Shown here: one piece after another, positions 48,530 through 60,309 of the stretch | Layout: each line of letters opens with the position of its first letter | Position numbering within the stretch: position 1 is the stretch's first letter | Source of the DNA: Peteryoungia aggregata LMG 23059 | GTDB lineage: Bacteria > Pseudomonadota > Alphaproteobacteria > Rhizobiales > Rhizobiaceae | Assembly: GCF_030814435.1 (NCBI RefSeq) | Contig: NZ_JAUSUW010000002.1 | Coordinates: 124,001-188,000 of the forward strand | DNA: 64,000 nucleotides | Direction of reading: 5' to 3' | Made by a program: the position numbers and the translations under genes | Notes under the pieces: generated by a model | Told to the model about the DNA's origin: nothing | The model's database searches: none | Seen by the model: the letters and a program-made list of their open reading frames with translations, nothing else

Positions 48530-50008
48530 CTATTCGACCGTGACTGGCGTCGCCAGATAATTCTCCAGCCGCTGCGCCCGCCAGGTCCAACTGCGCCAGT
48601 CCCGGGGCCGGTTCTGGAATTGCAGCAGAAGATGGCTGCGGATCTCCTGCATGCGCACATGTTTCCAGGGATAAAGTTGGCGAATTTGCGGCTGGGCAAG
48701 GTAGCGGTTGATCGCCGGCAGGGCGCTCGGCCCGAGCTTTTCCAGATAGTTTGCATCAAGCGGCAATCCATCGCCATCCAGTTCGCGGGCCTGGCTGACA
48801 TTGTACTGCGCAACAAAGGCCTCGGTATCGACGAGCGACACACCGAGGAGCAGGACAGCCAAGCTTGCCGCATTCATCGCAAACAGCCAGGCATTGTTCT
48901 TGTGCAGCCAAATCCGCAGCAGGATCAGCGCCAGACCGATGGCCACAAGACACATCCACAAGCCTGCAGCCACCCGCATGCCGGTCAGGGAATAGGCCTC
49001 GACATAGAGATCGAGCCGCAGGATGGCAGAGATGCACAACAGGATGTTCTGCACGATCCAGAGCGTGACGAGTTTGCGGATCAGCGAAGCCTCCGATCCG
49101 GATCGTTCCGGGCGGATAGCCAGAAGAACGAAGAGTGCGGCCAGCAGGGCGGTGACCACAAGCGGATAGGCGCCGCGATGGGCATACTCAGCATAGGACA
49201 TGCCATCCGGCAGAGCGACGCCGCCCCAGAGATAGGCCATGTCGAGCATTGTCTGCACGGCGAAGAGAAGATTGAACAGGATCAGGGCGCGCAGCAGCAC
49301 CGGTTCACCGATGATGGTGCGAGATTGGCTCGGCTCCGTGCCGCGCCGGGTCCTACAGCAACGACCGGCCAGCTTTGGGCGCAGCAGGACCCAGGCGATG
49401 CCGCCCATGAAGGCCCAGAAAAACAAGCGCTCGACATTGATCAGGGACCAGAGCGCAGCAAGATCGATGGAGGCCAGGGCCTTTTCGATCAGCGGATTGG
49501 CGCCGGCGAAGAGCGTCAGAAAAACCGCTCCAATCGCAAGCGGCAGGATCCAGAAGCGCAGTTCCGTCCCAATCCCGCGTGCGGCGCCGGGCATAGCGCC
49601 GGATCTGACGACTTGCCCCACGCCCCCGACCATCCGAAGAGGCACTTTCAGAAGCAACCTTGCCAGGACCGGCGGGATCGAGGGCAGCGTTTTCGGCAGG
49701 AGGCCGGATGCCACGAGCGACAGGATCATCAGGCTGAGGCTTGCGACAAGCGTGGCGGGCCAGGACGGCGCCTCGACAAGCGGCAGCAAGGCACAGAGTG
49801 CAAACGGCGCGCATTTAACAGACCGTGCAAACCTGGCCGGACGCGCCACGAGCAGAATGCAGATGCAAAGGAGAAGACACCAGGCAAAGAGATTGAGGCC
49901 AGGTTCCTGCCGGAAGACAAGCACATCGGATGCGAACACGAGAAAGCCGAGAAGCAGCACAGCCGAGGACTGTGCGCGTCGAGACGATGAGTGGAATTTG
50001 GTCAGCAC
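48530..50008 (-). CDS. DUF4173-type polytopic membrane protein
   Basis: A 492-residue inner-membrane protein with about eleven hydrophobic segments over residues 15-400 and a soluble C-terminal tail containing LDANYLEKLGPSALPAINRYL, a feature of the DUF4173 family. The start is a GTG at 50008, six bases after CAGGAG; the ATG 99 bases upstream lacks such a site and gives a polar leader. It is the first gene of an operon with the CreB/CreC-like pair, suggesting its product is sensed or regulated by that pair. The function is unknown. Confidence 0.82.
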   Translation of the reverse strand: MLTKFHSSSRRAQSSAVLLLGFLVFASDVLVFRQEPGLNLFAWCLLLCICILLVARPARFARSVKCAPFALCALLPLVEAPSWPATLVASLSLMILSLVASGLLPKTLPSIPPVLARLLLKVPLRMVGGVGQVVRSGAMPGAARGIGTELRFWILPLAIGAVFLTLFAGANPLIEKALASIDLAALWSLINVERLFFWAFMGGIAWVLLRPKLAGRCCRTRRGTEPSQSRTIIGEPVLLRALILFNLLFAVQTMLDMAYLWGGVALPDGMSYAEYAHRGAYPLVVTALLAALFVLLAIRPERSGSEASLIRKLVTLWIVQNILLCISAILRLDLYVEAYSLTGMRVAAGLWMCLVAIGLALILLRIWLHKNNAWLFAMNAASLAVLLLGVSLVDTEAFVAQYNVSQARELDGDGLPLDANYLEKLGPSALPAINRYLAQPQIRQLYPWKHVRMQEIRSHLLLQFQNRPRDWRSWTWRAQRLENYLATPVTVE

Positions 50009-50320
50009 GTCTTGCTCCTGGGTTCGGAAGGGTTCGAAACACAAAGCCGAAGCGGCGGGAATGGGGAGCTGCGATCCGCTGTCGACTGAGTGTCTTCCAA
50101 GAGCCACCAGCCATCTTTCAAGACGCGTGGTGGAAGCTTGAATGTGGGGCAGGTCTCAGAATGGGGCGCTGTTTTCATGCGGGGAGAGTGGCTGGGGCAT
50201 TTGCAGATTTCGTGCAGGCGCGCAGCATGTTTTGAGGAATGTGCCTGTGGTATTCGGCGCTTGCGAAGCCCCCGTTGCGGGGATAGCCTCCCTCAATCAA
50301 CAAAAAGAACAGGATCGGTC
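50009..50320. other. Intergenic spacer without a recognised gene
   Basis: About 310 bases between the divergent DUF4173 and LysE genes. It must hold the promoters for both. Open frames here are extensions of the neighbouring genes and lack ribosome sites. No RNA gene or convincing operator was recognised. Confidence 0.6.
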
Positions 50321-50965
50321 ATGGCGAGCGTGGGCATTCTTGCAGGCATCCTGTTCGCGATTGCGATCGGGGCGATGAGCCCGGGACCGAGTTTCATCCT
50401 GGTGTCGCGAACATCCGTGCTGCATTCGCGCCTGCATGGGCTGGCATCGGCGCTTGGCATGGGGCTGGGTGGCGCCGTATTTGCGACTTTGGCGCTGGTT
50501 GGTCTGGTCGCTCTGCTGCAACAGGTGGCCTGGCTCTACCTTCTGCTGAAAATCGCAGGTGGGCTCTATCTGATCTATCTCGGCGTCCGGATCTGGCAGG
50601 GAGCGCGGGTTCCGCTCTCTGACACGCAAGGCGAGAGCCTAGGCCAACGGCCTTCGGTCTGGCGCAGCTTCGGCATGGCCTTTGCCACGCAGGTCAGCAA
50701 CCCGAAGACGGCGGTCGTCTATGCCAGTATCTTTGCCGCCCTGATGCCGGCAGATCCACCAACTGTGCTGCTTCTGGCCTTGCCGCCGGCGATCTTTGCG
50801 GTCGAGGCTGCATGGTATGCGATCGTTGCACTGGCATTTTCGGCCCCTCGCTCACAGCGCGTCTATCTGCGTTGGAAGACTTGGGTCGATGGTCTGGCAG
50901 CCCTGGTGATCGGCGGGCTTGGCCTCCGCCTCGTCGGGGAAGGTCTGGTTCTCTTCCGGCGATAA
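50321..50965 (+). CDS. LysE family amino-acid exporter
   Basis: A 214-residue inner-membrane protein with about six hydrophobic segments. The family motif is at the N-terminus (AIGAMSPGPSFILVSRTSV, corresponding to the G-x-x-x-GPG region of LysE/RhtB). A second conserved block reads LKIAGGLYLIYLGVRIWQGA. It exports amino acids or homoserine-lactone-like compounds by proton antiport. The exact cargo is unknown. The ATG at 50321 gives the usual N-terminus; earlier in-frame codons are not used. It stands alone. Confidence 0.92.
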   Translation: MASVGILAGILFAIAIGAMSPGPSFILVSRTSVLHSRLHGLASALGMGLGGAVFATLALVGLVALLQQVAWLYLLLKIAGGLYLIYLGVRIWQGARVPLSDTQGESLGQRPSVWRSFGMAFATQVSNPKTAVVYASIFAALMPADPPTVLLLALPPAIFAVEAAWYAIVALAFSAPRSQRVYLRWKTWVDGLAALVIGGLGLRLVGEGLVLFRR

Positions 50966-51050
50966 ACGGGGCGTGACAGTCGCAGCGGTTTCCATCGTCG
51001 TCGCTTTCGGCTAGAGGAGAGCCATTCCCGCTTTTGCAAGGGCCGACCAC

Positions 51051-52730
51051 TTGTCCATACTCCCGCGCCCGGGCACAGCCCATCCCATATCTCCCGCCGG
51101 AAAACGGATCGGATCTTCAACCATTGCGGCGCTTATCGCCGCCACGATCGTGTTCATGCCGATCGCCGCCATCTTCGTCATCGGCTTTTCCGCCGACCCC
51201 GAGAACTGGCGGCACATGATGACGAACGTCATCCCGCGGGCGGGGGTCAGAACCTTCTGGCTGCTGTTTTTTACAGGTCTCGCGACGGCAGTCGTCGGGA
51301 TCGGGTGCGCCTGGCTGGTGGCCGCCTGCGAGTTCCCATTCAGGCGGTTCCTGTCTCCAGCGCTTGTCCTGCCACTCGCCATTCCCTCCTATCTCGCTGC
51401 CTATGCCTTCGGAGAGTTTCTCGATTTCACCGGACCGGTGCAGAGCGCCTACCGGGCAGTCTTCGGCTTCACATCGGCGCGCGACTACGACTTCTTCGAC
51501 GTGAAGTCCCTGCCGGGTGCGGTGCTCGTGATGTCGGCCGTGCTCTACCCTTACGTCTATCTCGCCTGCAGATCGATGTTCCTGATGCAGGGGCGCGCGG
51601 CAGCGGATGTGGCTCGCACGCTCGGCTCCAGCCCCTTGCGGGTCTTTGCGCGCATCCAGGTGCCGATGGCGCGGCCTGCGATCATGATCGGCCTGACGCT
51701 TGTGATGATGGAGACGCTGAACGACATCGGCGCGGTCGAATATCTTGGCGTCCAGACGCTCACCTTCTCGGTCTACGATACCTGGCTCAACCGTGGGAGC
51801 CTCGCGGGCGCTGCGCAAATCGCCTGCGTGATGCTGTTGATCGTTGCCGGCCTGCTGGTCGTCGAGCGGATGGCCCGACGGCGCCAGCGATTCAGCAGTC
51901 ACAAGACAACGGCAATCGTTCCTGATGCGGTTCGGCTTCGGCTCACCGGAATGAAGGCATGGCTGGCCGTGCTGTTCTGCCTCGTTCCGATCCTCGTCGG
52001 CTTCGTGGTCCCCGTCTTCGTGCTCGGCGGCTTCGCGCTCAGGCGGGTCGAGGAGTTCTTCGAGCCACGGCTGCTGGATGCGTTGTGGCACTCGACGCTC
52101 GTCTCTTCGGCTGCGGCCGTCATCACGGTCCTCCTCGCCTTCGTGCTCTCTTATGCCGCCCGAACAGATCGCTCCCGTCTCGCCAAGGCTGCTGGACGGC
52201 TCGCCTCACTCGGCTATGGCATTCCCGGCACCGTGCTCGGCATCGGCGTGCTGATCCCGCTCGCGAGCTTCGACAATGCCGTGGACGGCTGGTTGCGGCA
52301 GAGCTTCGGCATCTCCACCGGCCTCCTGCTGTCTGGCACCGGCTTTGCGATCGTCTATGCCTATACCGTGCGTTTCCTGACGATGGCCGAGGGCACCATC
52401 GATGCCGGGTTCCAGAAGCTCTCACCGCATCTCGACATGGCGGCCCGTACGCTCGGCCGATCGGGCCTGCAGACGCTGCGCCAAGTGCTGCTGCCCAATC
52501 TGCGGCCTGCGGTTCTGACGGCGGCGTTGCTGGTGTTCATCGAGACGCTGAAGGAGCTTTCCGCCACCATTCTGTTGCGACCCTTCAACTTCAACACTCT
52601 CGCGACACTCGTCTACGAGGATGCGTCGCGGGGCATGGCCCAGGATGCATCGGTGGCGGCGATGATCATCATTGCAGCGGGATTGATTCCGGTCATCCTG
52701 GTGTCTCGGTCGCTCGACGAGCGCCGCTGA
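51051..52730 (+). CDS. Ferric-iron-type ABC transporter permease (FbpB/AfuB-like, fused)
   Basis: A 559-residue permease with about twelve membrane segments and two BPD modules. The EAA loops read DVARTLGSSPLRVFARIQVPMARPA and DMAARTLGRSGLQTLRQVLLPNLRPA. The ETLNDIGAVEYLGVQTLTFSVYDTWLNRGS block is characteristic of the ferric-iron FbpB/SfuB group. The only plausible start is a TTG at 51051 behind AAGGG, which is unusual. No binding protein or ATPase is next to it. The FbpA-like gene at 26247 is the nearest candidate partner. Confidence 0.87.
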   Translation: MSILPRPGTAHPISPAGKRIGSSTIAALIAATIVFMPIAAIFVIGFSADPENWRHMMTNVIPRAGVRTFWLLFFTGLATAVVGIGCAWLVAACEFPFRRFLSPALVLPLAIPSYLAAYAFGEFLDFTGPVQSAYRAVFGFTSARDYDFFDVKSLPGAVLVMSAVLYPYVYLACRSMFLMQGRAAADVARTLGSSPLRVFARIQVPMARPAIMIGLTLVMMETLNDIGAVEYLGVQTLTFSVYDTWLNRGSLAGAAQIACVMLLIVAGLLVVERMARRRQRFSSHKTTAIVPDAVRLRLTGMKAWLAVLFCLVPILVGFVVPVFVLGGFALRRVEEFFEPRLLDALWHSTLVSSAAAVITVLLAFVLSYAARTDRSRLAKAAGRLASLGYGIPGTVLGIGVLIPLASFDNAVDGWLRQSFGISTGLLLSGTGFAIVYAYTVRFLTMAEGTIDAGFQKLSPHLDMAARTLGRSGLQTLRQVLLPNLRPAVLTAALLVFIETLKELSATILLRPFNFNTLATLVYEDASRGMAQDASVAAMIIIAAGLIPVILVSRSLDERR

Positions 52731-52748
52731 GCCGACGCCCCACAGGAC

Positions 52749-52773
52749 AAAAAAAGAGGCGGCCGAAGCCGCC
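52749..52773 (-). terminator. Terminator between convergent permease and AacS genes
   Basis: Arms GGCGGC (52758-52763) and GCCGCC (52768-52773) around CGAA (UUCG on the minus-strand RNA), followed on the minus strand by TC and seven T residues. It faces transcripts from the acetoacetate-CoA ligase gene, about 210 bases after its stop. The remaining spacer up to 52983 shows no gene. Confidence 0.8.
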
Positions 52774-52983
52774 CCCAGTCAATGCTGTCGAACCGGAGTG
52801 ATAGAGCGATCGACATGTTGTCGGAGGCGTTGTGTAACGGCCTCACTGCGTCTGATCGCGCATCTCCAAGTTGGTGCCAGTCTTGCCGAATGCCAGTTAA
52901 GAGAACCTTACCGTGTCAGGCAGCCAGGTACCCAACATTTGAGGTATTGCCCTGAAATTGCTGCCTTTCGGTACACGTTTTCG

Positions 52984-54936
<1,953 letters not shown>

Positions 54937-55089
54937 GCTGTTCCTCCACAATGATGGTTCGGTATAACATACTGCGGTGCAATATAAAGACGGGCACAGC
55001 GCCTGAACCGGACCATTTGTTTGCACCTTTGGTGCATTTCCTATATCCGGCGACAAGAGTTCGACCAACCTGCCGGACCCGTAAGCGAT

Positions 55090-56970
55090 ATGACGACTTC
55101 ACCAAGCAACGGCCATTCTTCAAGCCCGGTGGCTCAGCGCCCCGTCTGGCGACGCCGAGGCTTGATCAGGCTTGGCCTGTCGTTGATCGCCCTCATCCTT
55201 GTCCTGTTCTTCGCACTGCGCCTGACAGCCCCCTATCTGATTTCGAGTTCCGTTGTCCGCTCCGCGATCGCTGCGTCAATCGCGGAATGGACCGGGCACG
55301 ACGTGTCGATTGATGACGTGCCCGAGGTGCGCTTCTGGCCGGAGCCCGAGGTCACGCTGACCGGCGTCACAGTCAGCCGCACCATTGGCGGCGAACGCCA
55401 GATCCTAGGCGAGATTGACAGGCTGTCCGCCCGCTTCGGCCTGCTGTCATCGCTCAGGGGCAAGCCCGACTTCAGCGCGTTCCGGTTTGAGCGTCCCCGC
55501 ATCCGCATCTGGCGGGGTGCGGATGGCCGGCTGGACTGGACCAATCAGGGCCGATTGAGCGAGGCCGTGCGCGCGGCGCTGGCGCGAACGCAGAACACAC
55601 TGCCTGCCCCGGAAGCCACCGATGCGGAAATCGGATCGGTGGATGTCGTGGATGGCGAAATCATCGTGGTCGATCGCGGCAGCGGTCACCATGTCGCCCT
55701 CAATGCCGTCAGCGCCAGGATCGAATGGCCGGAACTGTCGGCGCCGCTCTCCGGCAAGGCAAGCTTCCAGCTCAACGACCGTCCGGTTACCCTGTCACTC
55801 CAGACGCCGACACCGCTCCTGTTGATCGGCGGAGAAGACAGCCAGATCAACCTGTCGACCAGTGTATCCGGCATCAACGGGGCGATCGATGGTCTCGTCA
55901 ACACGCGTCACAGCAGCATCGTGGCCGCCGACATCGACATACAGGTCGCGGACGTGCCGCAAACCTCGGCATCTCTCGGTGTCCGGCTCGCGGGGACGGA
56001 GCGCTGGCGCAGCGCCTCGCTCAAGGCCAGCGTGACTGACGCCGGCCAGGAATGGCAATTCGAAGGCCTCCGGGTCGAGATCAACGACAGCCGCGGCGAC
56101 GGCATCCTGACCCTGAAAAAGCGTCCGGACGGCAAACCGCTTCTGAGCGGGACCTTGGCGCTCGACCACCTCGAAATCGGCGACCTTTTGCAGGCGCTAT
56201 CGATCGATGTGGGGGATCGCGCGAATGTCCGGCTGCCGAGCCTCACCGGTTGGGTGGACGTGGATATGCGGCTTTCGGCTTCTACGGCAGCCTTCCAGGC
56301 TTTTCGCCTCACCGACCTCGGGGCCAGCCTGGTCGGGCGGGGAGATGCATTGACGCTGGTGATCGGCGACACGCGCTTTCTCGGCGGTATGTTCTCGGCC
56401 CGTCTCTCCGGTAGTGGCGAAGGCTTCGACAGGGGAGCACAGCTTTCGGTGATGATGGAGAAGGTGGATCTTGCATCGCTGATGTCGGGCTTCGCGATCG
56501 AGGGGCCTTCGCTGAAGGGAACCGGCACGCTGACGCTGGATGCCAAGCTGGTCGGAACCGGCTGGCGGCAAAACGTGGAGGCAATGTCGGGAAAGCTGGA
56601 GATTGCCGCCGACAATGGCGAAATCCTCGGCTTCGATACTGAGGGCCTGAGGCGGCTCTCTGCCGACAGGGCCTATTTCCAGCTGAGTGCTGCAGGATCG
56701 GGTGGCTTTGACTATCGCAGCTTCGACATGTCATTGCGGTTCTCGGATGGCTCTGCGGAAGTGGAGAAGGCGCGGATCGTCGGCGATAGCGAAACGCTCC
56801 TTCTGAGCGGCATCGTTCCCTATAGCCGCAAGGCGCTCGCGTTGACCGGGGAACTGTCCGACACCGCCGCTGAGCCGGGAACCACAATCCCGCTGCGCTT
56901 CTTCATCGGCGGCGGATGGAGCGATCCGGTGATCTCGCCGATCCCCCCGGTACCGGTCGCGGGGCAATAA
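55090..56970 (+). CDS. AsmA-family protein
   Basis: A 626-residue protein anchored by one N-terminal helix ([29 protein letters not shown]) with a large periplasmic beta-rich part typical of AsmA/TamB-like proteins. The start of the domain, [42 protein letters not shown], is a classic AsmA opening, and the C-terminal third repeats the AsmA_2-like pattern ([13 protein letters not shown] ... [22 protein letters not shown]). Such proteins help lipid transport or outer-membrane assembly. ATG 55090 is chosen because upstream codons overlap the AacS promoter region. Confidence 0.88.
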   Translation: MTTSPSNGHSSSPVAQRPVWRRRGLIRLGLSLIALILVLFFALRLTAPYLISSSVVRSAIAASIAEWTGHDVSIDDVPEVRFWPEPEVTLTGVTVSRTIGGERQILGEIDRLSARFGLLSSLRGKPDFSAFRFERPRIRIWRGADGRLDWTNQGRLSEAVRAALARTQNTLPAPEATDAEIGSVDVVDGEIIVVDRGSGHHVALNAVSARIEWPELSAPLSGKASFQLNDRPVTLSLQTPTPLLLIGGEDSQINLSTSVSGINGAIDGLVNTRHSSIVAADIDIQVADVPQTSASLGVRLAGTERWRSASLKASVTDAGQEWQFEGLRVEINDSRGDGILTLKKRPDGKPLLSGTLALDHLEIGDLLQALSIDVGDRANVRLPSLTGWVDVDMRLSASTAAFQAFRLTDLGASLVGRGDALTLVIGDTRFLGGMFSARLSGSGEGFDRGAQLSVMMEKVDLASLMSGFAIEGPSLKGTGTLTLDAKLVGTGWRQNVEAMSGKLEIAADNGEILGFDTEGLRRLSADRAYFQLSAAGSGGFDYRSFDMSLRFSDGSAEVEKARIVGDSETLLLSGIVPYSRKALALTGELSDTAAEPGTTIPLRFFIGGGWSDPVISPIPPVPVAGQ

Positions 56971-57055
56971 AGGTCCGGTCGTCTCGCTGCGCGCTGTTCC
57001 ATTCGTGTTTTCAGATACTAGAATGGTCCGAATCGCTGCGACACGGGGACGATAC

Positions 57056-57298
57056 GTGCAGGCAATGCTATCCGGCTTTATGAAACTGGCGCTGGCGTCG
57101 CTGCTGGCGGGCACCCTGCTGTCGTTCTTCGGCATTACCCCAAGGGCCGTTCTCGACAGCGTGGGCGTGACGGCCGAGGATATTCAAAACGGACTTGTCT
57201 CCACCTTTGCCTGGGCTGCACCACGCATGCTGATGGGCGCCGCAGTGATCCTTCCCATCTGGCTGGTCACCTATCTGCTGATGCCGCCCCGGGCGTGA
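57056..57298 (+). CDS. Small membrane protein (DUF6460-like)
   Basis: An 80-residue protein with two hydrophobic segments (MKLALASLLAGTLLSFFG and RMLMGAAVILPIWLVTYLLM) around a short soluble loop. I believe it belongs to the DUF6460 group. Start is uncertain: a GTG at 57056 behind GGGGACG, or ATGs at 57065 and 57080. It follows the AsmA gene by 85 bases and converges with potI, 21 bases away. The function is unknown. Confidence 0.7.
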   Translation: MQAMLSGFMKLALASLLAGTLLSFFGITPRAVLDSVGVTAEDIQNGLVSTFAWAAPRMLMGAAVILPIWLVTYLLMPPRA

Positions 57299-57319
57299 CC
57301 GGAACGGCAGGAAGCGCAA

Positions 57320-58141
57320 TCAGACCATAGTGCCACGGGCGGCGACATGCTCGTCACGCTGGCGCTGCAGTTCGCGCTGCTTCGTCCCGATCGACGCGAT
57401 GATCACCCCGATGGTGACGATCCCGATCAGGATCGTGCAGACCGCGTTGATCTCCGGCGTGACACCGAGGCGAACCTGCGAATAGATCTTGATCGGCAGC
57501 GTGGTCGCACCGGGGCCCGTCGTAAAGCTCGCGATAACGAGATCATCCAGAGACAGGGTGAAGGCAAGCATCCAGCCAGAGATGACCGCCGGCAGGATGA
57601 GCGGCAGGGTCACCTTGAAGAAGGTTTTGACCGGTGGGCAGCCAAGATCCTGGGCGGCCTCTTCCAGGCTCATGTCGAAGGTGAGAAGCCGCGACTGCAC
57701 GACGATGGCCACGTAGCACATGGTGAAGGTGGTGTGCGCGATGACCACAGTGAGCAGGCCACGGTCGAGTCCGACCGCGACGAATAGGAGCAGCAGCGAC
57801 AGGCCGGTGATGACTTCCGGCATGACGAGAGGCGCGTAGACCATGCCGGAAAACAGCAGGCGACCGCGGAAACGGCCATAGCGCACAAGTGTCAGGGCCG
57901 CCAGCGTGCCCAGAACCGTGCCGAGCGAAGCACTGAGCAGCCCCACCTGCAGCGTGACCCAGGCCGCACTCATAAGCCCGTCATTGCGCCACATCTCGCC
58001 ATACCATTTGAGCGAGAAGCCGCCCCAGACCGTGACCAGCTTCGACTCGTTGAAGGAGTAGATCACGAGGATCAGGATCGGGATGTAGAGGAAGGCAAAA
58101 CAGATCGTCAGGATCGTGCCATCGAATTTTCCGGGTTTCAT
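57320..58141 (-). CDS. potI: Putrescine ABC transporter permease PotI
   Basis: A 273-residue permease with six membrane segments. The EAA loop reads DMSLEEAAQDLGCPPVKTFFKVTLPLILPA, which contacts the ATPase. The N-terminal block PILILVIYSFNESKLVTVWGGFSLKWYGEMW is a hallmark of PotI/PotC. It is the last gene of the potFGHI operon, 10 bases after potH. Confidence 0.94.
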   Translation of the reverse strand: MKPGKFDGTILTICFAFLYIPILILVIYSFNESKLVTVWGGFSLKWYGEMWRNDGLMSAAWVTLQVGLLSASLGTVLGTLAALTLVRYGRFRGRLLFSGMVYAPLVMPEVITGLSLLLLFVAVGLDRGLLTVVIAHTTFTMCYVAIVVQSRLLTFDMSLEEAAQDLGCPPVKTFFKVTLPLILPAVISGWMLAFTLSLDDLVIASFTTGPGATTLPIKIYSQVRLGVTPEINAVCTILIGIVTIGVIIASIGTKQRELQRQRDEHVAARGTMV

Positions 58142-58151
58142 CGATCCGCCC

Positions 58152-59057
58152 TCACACTTTCTGCTGCTGGTTCTGGAAGATGGCGATGGGCACGACCAGA
58201 ATGAGGAGGAGAAGCACTGCGACGGCGGATGCGAGCGGCCAGTCGCGGTTGCCGAAGAACTCGGTCCACAACGTCTTGCCGATCATCAGGGTGTCGGCGC
58301 CACCGAGCAGATCGGGGATGACGAATTCACCGGTGATCGGGATGAAGCAGATCATCGATCCGGCGATCACGCCCGGGATCGAAAGCGGGAAGGTGATCTT
58401 CCAGAAGGCCTTCCAGGGCGGGCAACCAAGGTCGCTCGCGGCTTCCAGCAGCGTTCCGTCCATCTTTTCCAGGGCGGAGTAAAGCGGCAGGACCATGAAG
58501 GGCAGATAGGAATAGACGATGCCGATGAAGACGGCGATCTCGGTGCGGAAGATCTGGACCTGGCTGCCTTCATCCATGAGACCCACCGACTGCAGCAAGA
58601 CGGTCAGAAGGCCTTCCGGCTTCAGGATGCCGATCCAGGCATAGACGCGGATCAGGAAGGAGGTCCAGAAGGGCAGGATGACCAGCATGACCAGGGTCGG
58701 GCGGATGGTGACCGAGGCGCGTGCCATGGCCAGCGCCATGGGGTAGCCGATCAACAGCAGGAGAAAGGTGGAAATCACCGCGATGCGCAGCGACGACACA
58801 TAGGCGTTGAAGTAGAGCGAATCTTCGGTGAGGAAGATGTAGTTCTCGAAATCCAGTTGCGAGATGAAGTCGCCGATCGCGGCAAACCCCTCCAGCACCG
58901 GCGTGTAGGGCGGCATGGCGATCGCCGTGTCGGACAGCGAGATCTTCACGATGATCAGGAAGGGCGTCAGGAAGAAGAGCGCCATCCAGAGATAGGGAAT
59001 GAGGACAACCAGCCAACGGCCCGGCCCTGCCTTGGATGCGACGATGCTGTCGGCCAT
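58152..59057 (-). CDS. potH: Putrescine ABC transporter permease PotH
   Basis: A 301-residue permease partner of PotI. Six hydrophobic segments and the EAA loop DGTLLEAASDLGCPPWKAFWKITFPLSIPG are present. The PYLWMALFFLTPFLIIVKISLSD opening is typical of PotH/PotB. The ATG has GAGGAGGG upstream and lies 10 bases after potG, so the genes are translated together. Confidence 0.94.
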   Translation of the reverse strand: MADSIVASKAGPGRWLVVLIPYLWMALFFLTPFLIIVKISLSDTAIAMPPYTPVLEGFAAIGDFISQLDFENYIFLTEDSLYFNAYVSSLRIAVISTFLLLLIGYPMALAMARASVTIRPTLVMLVILPFWTSFLIRVYAWIGILKPEGLLTVLLQSVGLMDEGSQVQIFRTEIAVFIGIVYSYLPFMVLPLYSALEKMDGTLLEAASDLGCPPWKAFWKITFPLSIPGVIAGSMICFIPITGEFVIPDLLGGADTLMIGKTLWTEFFGNRDWPLASAVAVLLLLILVVPIAIFQNQQQKV

Positions 59058-59067
59058 GGCGCCCTCC

Positions 59068-60222
59068 TCAGCGTGTCAGGACGAGGCCGGCATCCGCCGA
59101 CCAGGACAACCAGACCATATCCCCGAAGGTGATCGGGCGATCGACGAGGCGGGAGACATTGGCCTGTGCGGCCCGGAACATGCGACCGTCGTCAAGACGG
59201 ACGATGAACACGGAAAAGTCCCCGAGATAGCCGATGTCCCAGACCTCACCATGCAGCGCGTTGGAGGCCGTTCCTTCGGGCTGCGAGGTCGAGATCCGGA
59301 TCTTCTCGGGGCGAATGGCGAAGGCGACATTGTCGCCCGAATTCGCCTCGCAATGCTGCTCAACAGCGATTTTCACGCCGTCGCTGTCGATCCGCACCAG
59401 GTCTCCGGCAGCATGGCTTTCCTTGGATTCGACCCGGGCCTCAAGAATGTTGATGTCGCCGATGAAGTCCGCGACGTAGCGCGAGTTCGGCGCCTCGTAG
59501 ATTTCGGCGGGTGTCGCAACCTGGACGAGGATGCCCTTGTCCATCACGGCGATGCGGTCGGAGACGGTCATCGCCTCTTCCTGGTCATGGGTGACGATAA
59601 GGAAGGTGAGACCGAGCTTGGTCTGGATGTCCATCAGCTCGAACTGGGTTTCCTCACGCAGTTTGCGGTCCAGCGCGCCGAGCGGTTCGTCGAGCAGCAG
59701 GACCTTGGGGCGCTTGGCCAGCGAGCGGGCGAGCGCCACGCGCTGGCGCTGACCGCCGGAGAGCTGGTTGGGTTTGCGCTTGGCGAACTGGTCGAGCTTC
59801 ACCAGCTTCAGCATTTCCTGAACGCGGGCCTCAATCTCGCCCCTCGGCAGGTTGTCCTGCTCGAGGCCAAAGGCGATATTCTTCTCGACCGTCATATGCG
59901 GGAACAGCGCATAGGACTGGAACATCATGTTGGTTGGCCGCTTATAGGGCGGCACACCGGAGAGATCCTGTCCCTGCAGGAGGATCCGACCGGAGGTAGG
60001 TTCTTCGAAGCCGGCCAGCATGCGCATGAGCGTGGTCTTGCCACACCCGGATGGACCGAGCAGCGAGAAGAATTCGCGCTCGTAGATGTCGAGGCTCAAG
60101 TTATCGACGGCGACGAAATCGCCGAAGCGCTTGGTGACGTTTTCGAAGCGGATGAAAGGAATGGCATCCGGATCGGTCCAAGGAGAGAATTTACGCTTAA
60201 CAGGTCCCAGTGTCTTCGCCAT
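59068..60222 (-). CDS. potG: Putrescine ABC transporter ATP-binding protein PotG
   Basis: A 384-residue ABC ATPase. Walker A is GPSGCGKTT, the signature LSGGQRQRVALAR, Walker B VLLLDEP and the switch His in VTHDQEEAM. The C-terminal 120 residues form the TOBE_2 domain found in spermidine/putrescine ATPases. The ATG at 60222 (MAKTLGPVKRKF) is preferred over one 39 bases further upstream. A strong hairpin separates it from potF. Confidence 0.95.
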   Translation of the reverse strand: MAKTLGPVKRKFSPWTDPDAIPFIRFENVTKRFGDFVAVDNLSLDIYEREFFSLLGPSGCGKTTLMRMLAGFEEPTSGRILLQGQDLSGVPPYKRPTNMMFQSYALFPHMTVEKNIAFGLEQDNLPRGEIEARVQEMLKLVKLDQFAKRKPNQLSGGQRQRVALARSLAKRPKVLLLDEPLGALDRKLREETQFELMDIQTKLGLTFLIVTHDQEEAMTVSDRIAVMDKGILVQVATPAEIYEAPNSRYVADFIGDINILEARVESKESHAAGDLVRIDSDGVKIAVEQHCEANSGDNVAFAIRPEKIRISTSQPEGTASNALHGEVWDIGYLGDFSVFIVRLDDGRMFRAAQANVSRLVDRPITFGDMVWLSWSADAGLVLTR

Positions 60223-60269
60223 TACCAAACCCAGCCGTTCTTTTCTTGTTACCCCGAGCATGAAGAAAT

Positions 60270-60296
60270 TCGCCGGGCGCTTGGGGCGCCCGGCGA
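60270..60296 (-). terminator. Strong intercistronic hairpin between potF and potG
   Basis: Perfect 11-bp arms TCGCCGGGCGC (60270-60280) and GCGCCCGGCGA (60286-60296) with a 5-base loop, 14 bases after the potF stop. On the minus strand it is followed by AATTTCTTC, not a clean T run. It may partly terminate or protect the potF transcript so that the binding protein is made in excess. Confidence 0.7.
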
Positions 60297-60309
60297 GTTG
60301 TTTCTCTGA

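Noticed and set aside
52844..52870. Third copy of the ECF promoter element (GTAACG)
   Set aside because: The distance to the next GTCT is 10 bases, not 16, and no plus-strand gene follows.
52774..52983. Small gene or RNA between the iron permease and acetoacetate-CoA ligase
   Set aside because: Frames here are short, lack ribosome sites and show no motif; apart from the terminator nothing was supported.
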